Source: CBDBON01 sp965208395 | GTDB taxonomy: Bacteria > Chloroflexota > Dehalococcoidia > Lucifugimonadales > CBDBON01 | NCBI GenBank assembly: GCA_965208395.1 | Contig: CBDBON010000003.1 | Location: forward strand, 496,001-560,000 | Length of the DNA stretch: 64,000 bases | Direction: 5' to 3' | In this document: piece after piece, positions 60,101-64,000 of the stretch | Layout of the letters: each line of letters begins with the position of its first letter | How positions within the stretch are numbered: the stretch's first letter is position 1 | Translations under genes and position numbers: made by a program | The notes under the pieces: generated by a model | What the model was told of the DNA's origin: nothing | Databases searched by the model: none | Seen by the model: only the letters and a program-made list of their open reading frames with translations

Positions 60101-61126
60101 TCACTGGATAGGAAGGGGCGGCTGCCACCAGGCAGGGACCTCGCTCACCTCGATCTCCGTGACCCACTTGACCCACTCGAACCCGCGCCTGCCGGGCGCC
60201 GCGAGCCGGAGCGGGAAGCCGTGCCCGTGCGACAGCCGCTCGCCGGTGACGTGTGTCGCCAGCAGGAAACCCTCCGCCGCCTCCATCGAGAAACGTCGAT
60301 AGTATCCCGTCACAGATCGGACAACGACGCTGCGTGTCGTCTCCGCGGGTCTCGCCCGTGACAGCACGTCGGCCAGCGGAATTCCCTCCCAGCGCTGCGT
60401 CGAGTACCACCCCCCGGTGCAGTCGATCGTCGCCGTCACCTCCGATTCGCTGGCAAGCTCCTCGTATCCGACCGTCAGCTCCTCATCGACCGAGCCGAAC
60501 ACCCGCAGCGTCCACCGCTCTGAGTCGATCCGCTCCGGCCGATCGTTGAGCCAGGAGACGCGCGGGAAGTCGTTGCCCGAGAAGCTCCCCGCCTCGTACG
60601 ACCCGGTAAATCTCCTCGTCGATCCGCCCAAGGCAGACGCCCGTGCTACTCCCTCGGTGAGCTGCCATCCGACCAGCCCGGCGAGAGCTAGCGCGCCGGC
60701 GCGAAGCACCAGGCGGCGCTCCGCCCAGAATGCGACCGGGAATCCCTTCAGCATGTACCAGGAGTGCCACAGGAGCAACGGGATCAGCGCCGCACCGGCG
60801 TAGATGTGCCAGCTAAGACCACTGAACATCCACCAACCGAACTGCCCTACAACTGACCAGACCAGTCCCAGCGCCAGCGTTGCAACGAGAACAACAGCCA
60901 ACACCAGAGAGGCCAGCCGGACGGACCTCGGTCTCGGCCACCGAAACGATCTGGCGACGTTGACGACTTTCCACACCAGCACCGCCAGAATCCCGTAGCC
61001 GGATATGCGGTGTAGCTGCATGTGGATGGCCCGTTCCTCCGAGCCTGAGATGAGGCCAAAGAAGCCGGAGACCATCTCGAGGGCCAGGAACAGCAGAAGC
61101 AGTATGTTCGCCCAGGGGTAGCTCAT
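60101..61126 (-). CDS. membrane cytochrome b-like / molybdopterin oxidoreductase fusion
   Basis: A 341-residue protein in two parts. Residues 1-175 contain about four hydrophobic segments with His residues in QLHRISGYGIL and LSWHIYAGA and LLLWHSWYML, resembling a di-heme cytochrome b or ferric-reductase-like membrane domain. The C-terminal part is the sulfite-oxidase-type molybdopterin domain; the Mo-ligand Cys is in IDCTGGWYSTQRWEG, and GFPLRLAAPGRRGFEWVKWV is the second block. It converges on the sdhE-like gene. Probably a membrane oxidoreductase passing electrons to or from quinone; substrate unknown. The ATG at 61126 is preferred over a TTG one codon earlier. Confidence 0.87.
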   Translation of the reverse strand: MSYPWANILLLLFLALEMVSGFFGLISGSEERAIHMQLHRISGYGILAVLVWKVVNVARSFRWPRPRSVRLASLVLAVVLVATLALGLVWSVVGQFGWWMFSGLSWHIYAGAALIPLLLWHSWYMLKGFPVAFWAERRLVLRAGALALAGLVGWQLTEGVARASALGGSTRRFTGSYEAGSFSGNDFPRVSWLNDRPERIDSERWTLRVFGSVDEELTVGYEELASESEVTATIDCTGGWYSTQRWEGIPLADVLSRARPAETTRSVVVRSVTGYYRRFSMEAAEGFLLATHVTGERLSHGHGFPLRLAAPGRRGFEWVKWVTEIEVSEVPAWWQPPLPIQ

Positions 61127-61165
61127 CAACGCCTCGGTTCGCGGACCGGCCGATGTCGATTATAC

Positions 61166-61200
61166 GACGAAGGGACGGGTCTTGGACCCGTCCCTTCGTC
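61166..61200 (-). other. perfect 16-bp inverted repeat downstream of mdh
   Basis: A 16-bp perfect stem around a 3-base loop. On the minus strand it lies 23 bases after the mdh stop and before the molybdoenzyme start; the following bases are GTATAATCG with no T run. It may stabilise the mdh mRNA 3' end or attenuate read-through. Its core CCCGTCCCTTCG is shared with the ileS T-box terminator. Confidence 0.6.
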
Positions 61201-61223
61201 AATGGCTGATCGGACGCTGCGAG

Positions 61224-62159
61224 CTACCCGCTGTTGTTCGCCATCACCTCCACCAGCTCGCGTACTGCCGCCGCAGAGTTGGAGAGTGAGCTCCGTTCGT
61301 CGTCAGTCAGATCGAACTCGATGATCTCTTCGACACCTCCCGCTCCGAGCCTGACAGGCACGCCAACGTAGAGTCCGTCGATACCGTACTCACCTTCGAG
61401 ATACGCCGTGCACGGGAGAATCTCCTTACGGTCGAATAGGATCGCCTCCACCATCTGCGTAACTGCGGCCGAGGGCGCATAGTAGGCGCTGCCGGTCTTC
61501 AGCAGGTTGACGATCTCCGCGCCGCCGTCCTGCGTACGCTTGACTATCCGGTCGATGCGTTCGGCCGGCAGCAGCCGGGAGATCGGCTGGCCGCCAACCG
61601 TCGTACTGCCGGTCACGGGAACCATCGTATCGCCGTGTCCGCCAAGCACATACGCATCCACCGAGTTGACCGAGACGCTAAGCTCCTCTGCGAGGAAAGT
61701 CCTGAACCGTGCTGTATCGAGGATGCCGGCCATGCCGACGACACGCTCCTTCGGCAGACCGCTAACCTGGTACGCTCGCTGAGCCATGGCATCGAGCGGG
61801 TTGGTGACGATCACGAGGACCGTGTCCGGCGACTGCATGACCACCTCCCGAGTCACCGAGGTCACGATCTTCATGTTGGTCAGCAGCAGTTCGTCCCTGC
61901 TCATTCCGGGTCGTCGCGCGATCCCTGAAGTGATCACGACGACGTCCGATCCGGCGGTCTCCTGGTAGTCGTTGGTGCCGACGACACGCGCATCCGAGCC
62001 GAGAACAGGGCCCGATTCCAGCATATCGAGCGCCTTCCCCTGCGGCAGTCCCTCGACTATGTCCACCAATACGACGTCCGCATACCCCTTGTCGAATATC
62101 CGCTGGGCGGTGGTCGCCCCAACATTGCCTGCACCGACGACGGTGACTTTATTACGCAT
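61224..62159 (-). CDS. mdh: malate dehydrogenase
   Basis: A 311-residue NAD-dependent malate dehydrogenase, LDH-like type. VTVVGAGNVGATTAQRI is the NAD motif with acidic VLVDI after it; ITSGIARRPGMSRDELL covers the substrate Arg loop, VTNPLDAMAQ and GHGDTMVPV give the catalytic His block. Arg in the loop (RRPGMSR) favours malate over lactate. The ATG overlaps the stop of the isocitrate dehydrogenase-type gene as TAATG; an upstream ATG at 62189 lies inside that gene. Confidence 0.95.
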   Translation of the reverse strand: MRNKVTVVGAGNVGATTAQRIFDKGYADVVLVDIVEGLPQGKALDMLESGPVLGSDARVVGTNDYQETAGSDVVVITSGIARRPGMSRDELLLTNMKIVTSVTREVVMQSPDTVLVIVTNPLDAMAQRAYQVSGLPKERVVGMAGILDTARFRTFLAEELSVSVNSVDAYVLGGHGDTMVPVTGSTTVGGQPISRLLPAERIDRIVKRTQDGGAEIVNLLKTGSAYYAPSAAVTQMVEAILFDRKEILPCTAYLEGEYGIDGLYVGVPVRLGAGGVEEIIEFDLTDDERSSLSNSAAAVRELVEVMANNSG

Positions 62160-63367
62160 TAGCCTCGTGCTCCTACGTACTCTTCCCATCGGGTTTCGAC
62201 CTTGGAGTCTTCGACCGTGGCCTTCAGGTAGTCCCCGAACTCCCGGCTGGTGGCCCCATTGTCCCTGCCGGTCATGACGATGCTGCGCTCGTACTGGCCG
62301 CAGATATCTATCGCTCTGTGCAGTCTGGCGCTCAGGTCCGTAAATCCGATGTGCTCCAGCATCATCGCCCCGGCCCTGAGCAGAGAGCTGGGATCGGCGT
62401 ACTGCGCCCTGCCCTCCTTGACCATCCGCGGGGCGCTGCCGTGGATCGCCTCGAACATGCCATAGCGCTTGCCGACGTTGGCGCTGCCTGCCGTGCCGAC
62501 TCCGCCCTGTATCTGCGCCGCCTCGTCGGTCAGGATGTCGCCGTACAGGTTGGGCAGCACCAGCACCTCGAACTGCTTCTGTCTGGCCGGATTGATCAGC
62601 GCGGCTGTCATGATGTCGATGTACCAGCTATCCCACTCTATCTCCGGATAGCGTCCGGACACCTCTCTTGCGATGTCTAGGAACTTTCCGTCGGTGGTCT
62701 TCACGATGTTGGCCTTGGTCACCACCGTCACCCTAGTCTTGCCTGTGCGCCGCGCGTGGGCAAAGGCAGCATCGATTATCCTCTGGGATCCCTGGGTCGT
62801 GATCACTCTGAAGTCAAGGGCGAGATCATCGGTAACGTTGATGCCCTGACTCCCGACGGCATAGATATCCTCGGTGTTTTCTCGAAAGAATGTCCAGTCG
62901 ATGCCCTGATCGGGGATGCGAACCGGACGGACGTTGGCGAACAGGTCCAACTCCCTGCGCATAGAGACGTTGGCGCTCTCTATGTTGGGCCAGCCGTCTC
63001 CTCGCTCCGGAGTGTGCGTCGGGCCCTTCAACGTCACGTGACACGACTTGATCTCCTCGAGGACATCGTCCGGAATCGCCTTGAGCTTCTCCGCCCGGTT
63101 CTCTATGGTCAAGCCTTCGATCATTCTGAACTTGACCTTCCCGGCCGTGACCTGGTCTCTCAGCAGATATTCGAGTACCCGCTGGGTCTCATCGCTTATG
63201 GCCGGGCCAATACCGTCGCCGCCAATCATGCCGATGACGATAGGACTGGCCGCGCTGTAATCGGTCCAGTCTCCCTCCTGCTTGAGAACCTCGACCCGCT
63301 CGAGCTGCTCGCTCACAACCGTTTCGAAATGGTCCTTGGCGGTCTGAATCACATCTGCGGTGGGCAA
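62159..63367 (-). CDS. isocitrate/isopropylmalate dehydrogenase family (likely NAD-isocitrate dehydrogenase)
   Basis: A 402-residue decarboxylating dehydrogenase. GMIGGDGIGPAISDET at the N-terminus, FRENTEDIYAVGSQG (phosphate/substrate block) and NLYGDILTDEAAQIQGGVGTAGSANVG (metal-binding signature) are present. The pairing with mdh points to a TCA isocitrate dehydrogenase; length and YAVGSQG context agree with the NAD-type. The TTG start 63365-63367 follows AGGAG by 6 bases. 3-Isopropylmalate dehydrogenase is less likely without leucine genes nearby. Confidence 0.9.
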   Translation of the reverse strand: MPTADVIQTAKDHFETVVSEQLERVEVLKQEGDWTDYSAASPIVIGMIGGDGIGPAISDETQRVLEYLLRDQVTAGKVKFRMIEGLTIENRAEKLKAIPDDVLEEIKSCHVTLKGPTHTPERGDGWPNIESANVSMRRELDLFANVRPVRIPDQGIDWTFFRENTEDIYAVGSQGINVTDDLALDFRVITTQGSQRIIDAAFAHARRTGKTRVTVVTKANIVKTTDGKFLDIAREVSGRYPEIEWDSWYIDIMTAALINPARQKQFEVLVLPNLYGDILTDEAAQIQGGVGTAGSANVGKRYGMFEAIHGSAPRMVKEGRAQYADPSSLLRAGAMMLEHIGFTDLSARLHRAIDICGQYERSIVMTGRDNGATSREFGDYLKATVEDSKVETRWEEYVGARG

Positions 63368-63417
63368 TCTCTACTCCTTGTCTTTTTCGATTACGAGATG
63401 GTATCAGGGCGGCCCGG

Positions 63418-64000
63418 CTAGATGGCGATGCCTGCCAGCACATCGCCGGTGCTAACAGTAGCCCCTTCCTGTAACGGCAACTCGTTGACGACCCCTTCTA
63501 CAGGCGACGGGAGGACATTCTCCATCTTCATCGCCTCCAGCACGACCACAGGGTCGCCCTCTGCCACCTTCTGTCCCACTTCCACAACATACCTGAGCAC
63601 GATCCCAGGCATCGGCGCGGCGATGGATCGTGTCTCCACCGGAGGCTGCGAGGGACGCTCAGGCGCCGCATCTGCCCGCTGGGTCGGCGCCTGCGGAGGG
63701 AAGGAGCCCTGCGGAGCAACTACTGCGCCCCCGGGGCGGGCCGGATCGACTTCGACCTGGTAGAAGTCATCTCCGACGAAGACGTTGAACATCCTGGAAC
63801 GCCCGCTCTTGGGCGGGACGGCCGCGGGGCGGGGATCGGACCCGGCAACCGGAGCCTCGGCAGGGGGCTCCTCCGTGGGCGCCATCTCCTCGGGGACCGG
63901 CTCCAGTCCATGCTTGATCCGCAGGAAACGCAGTCCGGTCGTGGGGTAGAGCGCGTAGGTGAGCACGTCGTCGAGGTCAGTGGAGAGCTCCTTCACCGCC
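63418..64000 (-). CDS. biotin-containing oxaloacetate decarboxylase alpha / pyruvate carboxylase subunit B (partial, 5' end outside window)
   Basis: The visible 194 codons are the C-terminal part of an OadA/PycB-type protein. The entering sequence, STDLDDVLTYALYP, matches the end of the carboxyltransferase barrel domain. A Pro/Ala-rich linker follows, then the biotinyl domain with EAMKMEN, where the Lys is biotinylated, and the C-terminus STGDVLAGIAI. The role is carboxyl transfer or decarboxylation linking pyruvate and oxaloacetate, fitting with mdh downstream. Methylmalonyl-CoA carboxyltransferase 5S is an alternative. Confidence 0.85.
   Translation of the reverse strand, partial: AVKELSTDLDDVLTYALYPTTGLRFLRIKHGLEPVPEEMAPTEEPPAEAPVAGSDPRPAAVPPKSGRSRMFNVFVGDDFYQVEVDPARPGGAVVAPQGSFPPQAPTQRADAAPERPSQPPVETRSIAAPMPGIVLRYVVEVGQKVAEGDPVVVLEAMKMENVLPSPVEGVVNELPLQEGATVSTGDVLAGIAI

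Overview
The window is a 64-kb piece of a high-GC bacterial chromosome. It looks like an uncultured Chloroflexota of the Dehalococcoidia/SAR202 kind. That placement is inferred from gene content: many FAD, GMC, molybdenum and amidohydrolase-type catabolic enzymes, a succinate dehydrogenase with a CCG-domain third subunit, a T-box before ileS, and sigma70-like promoters. No 16S rRNA is present to settle it. Most of the window is dense chromosome. One intact IS21-family element, one toxin-antitoxin pair and two local tandem duplications are the clear signs of rearrangement.

Layout. 1-3.9 kb: the start of an oligopeptide-type ABC transporter lipoprotein, then an acyl carrier protein, a Sfp-type phosphopantetheinyl transferase and an alpha/beta hydrolase in one minus-strand cluster. 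4-6.7 kb: metG and a polyprenyl diphosphate synthase. 6.8-12.5 kb (minus): an amidohydrolase, a NIPSNAP protein, a cysteinyl-tRNA synthetase fused to a family-2 glycosyltransferase, and pyruvate kinase. 12.6-15.1 kb: a C4 zinc-ribbon coiled-coil protein, a serine recombinase that has lost its catalytic residues, and the RNase P RNA. 15.1-24.2 kb: two DAO-type flavoenzymes around a sulfite-oxidase-like molybdoenzyme, an Eis-like acetyltransferase, two tandem M19 dipeptidase paralogues, a DUF3500 protein and tRNA-Trp. 24.2-29.3 kb (minus): a frameshifted sulfatase-fold gene, a GMC oxidoreductase and a large unrecognised protein. 29.3-31.6 kb: the IS21 element, with ends and target duplication resolved. 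31.6-37.9 kb: panB, a methyltransferase, vapBC, two tandem CapA-like genes and a DUF1028 protein. 37.9-41.8 kb: methylmalonyl-CoA-type mutase, its MeaB chaperone and a homocysteine methyltransferase. 41.8-47.5 kb: recQ, a polysaccharide deacetylase, a PhyH dioxygenase and a fumarase-superfamily lyase. 47.5-54.6 kb: greA, lysS, a GNAT-cytidylate kinase fusion, and ileS under a T-box. 54.6-64 kb: two lipoprotein cytochromes c, OsmC, sdhA-sdhB-sdhE-like, a membrane cytochrome b/molybdoenzyme fusion, mdh, an isocitrate dehydrogenase-type enzyme, and the biotinylated end of an oxaloacetate decarboxylase/pyruvate carboxylase subunit.

How it fits together. The right end is central aerobic metabolism: TCA-cycle oxidation, quinone reduction and anaplerosis, with small periplasmic cytochromes. 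Propionyl/methylmalonyl-CoA processing (mutase plus MeaB) feeds the same cycle. The middle is a catabolic accessory zone rich in oxidases and hydrolases acting on amino-acid-like or organosulfur substrates; exact substrates cannot be read from sequence. The most unusual features are protein fusions (CysRS-GT2, GNAT-CMP kinase, cytochrome b-molybdoenzyme), enzymes missing expected catalytic residues (serine recombinase, M19 dipeptidases, sulfatase), and duplication scars.
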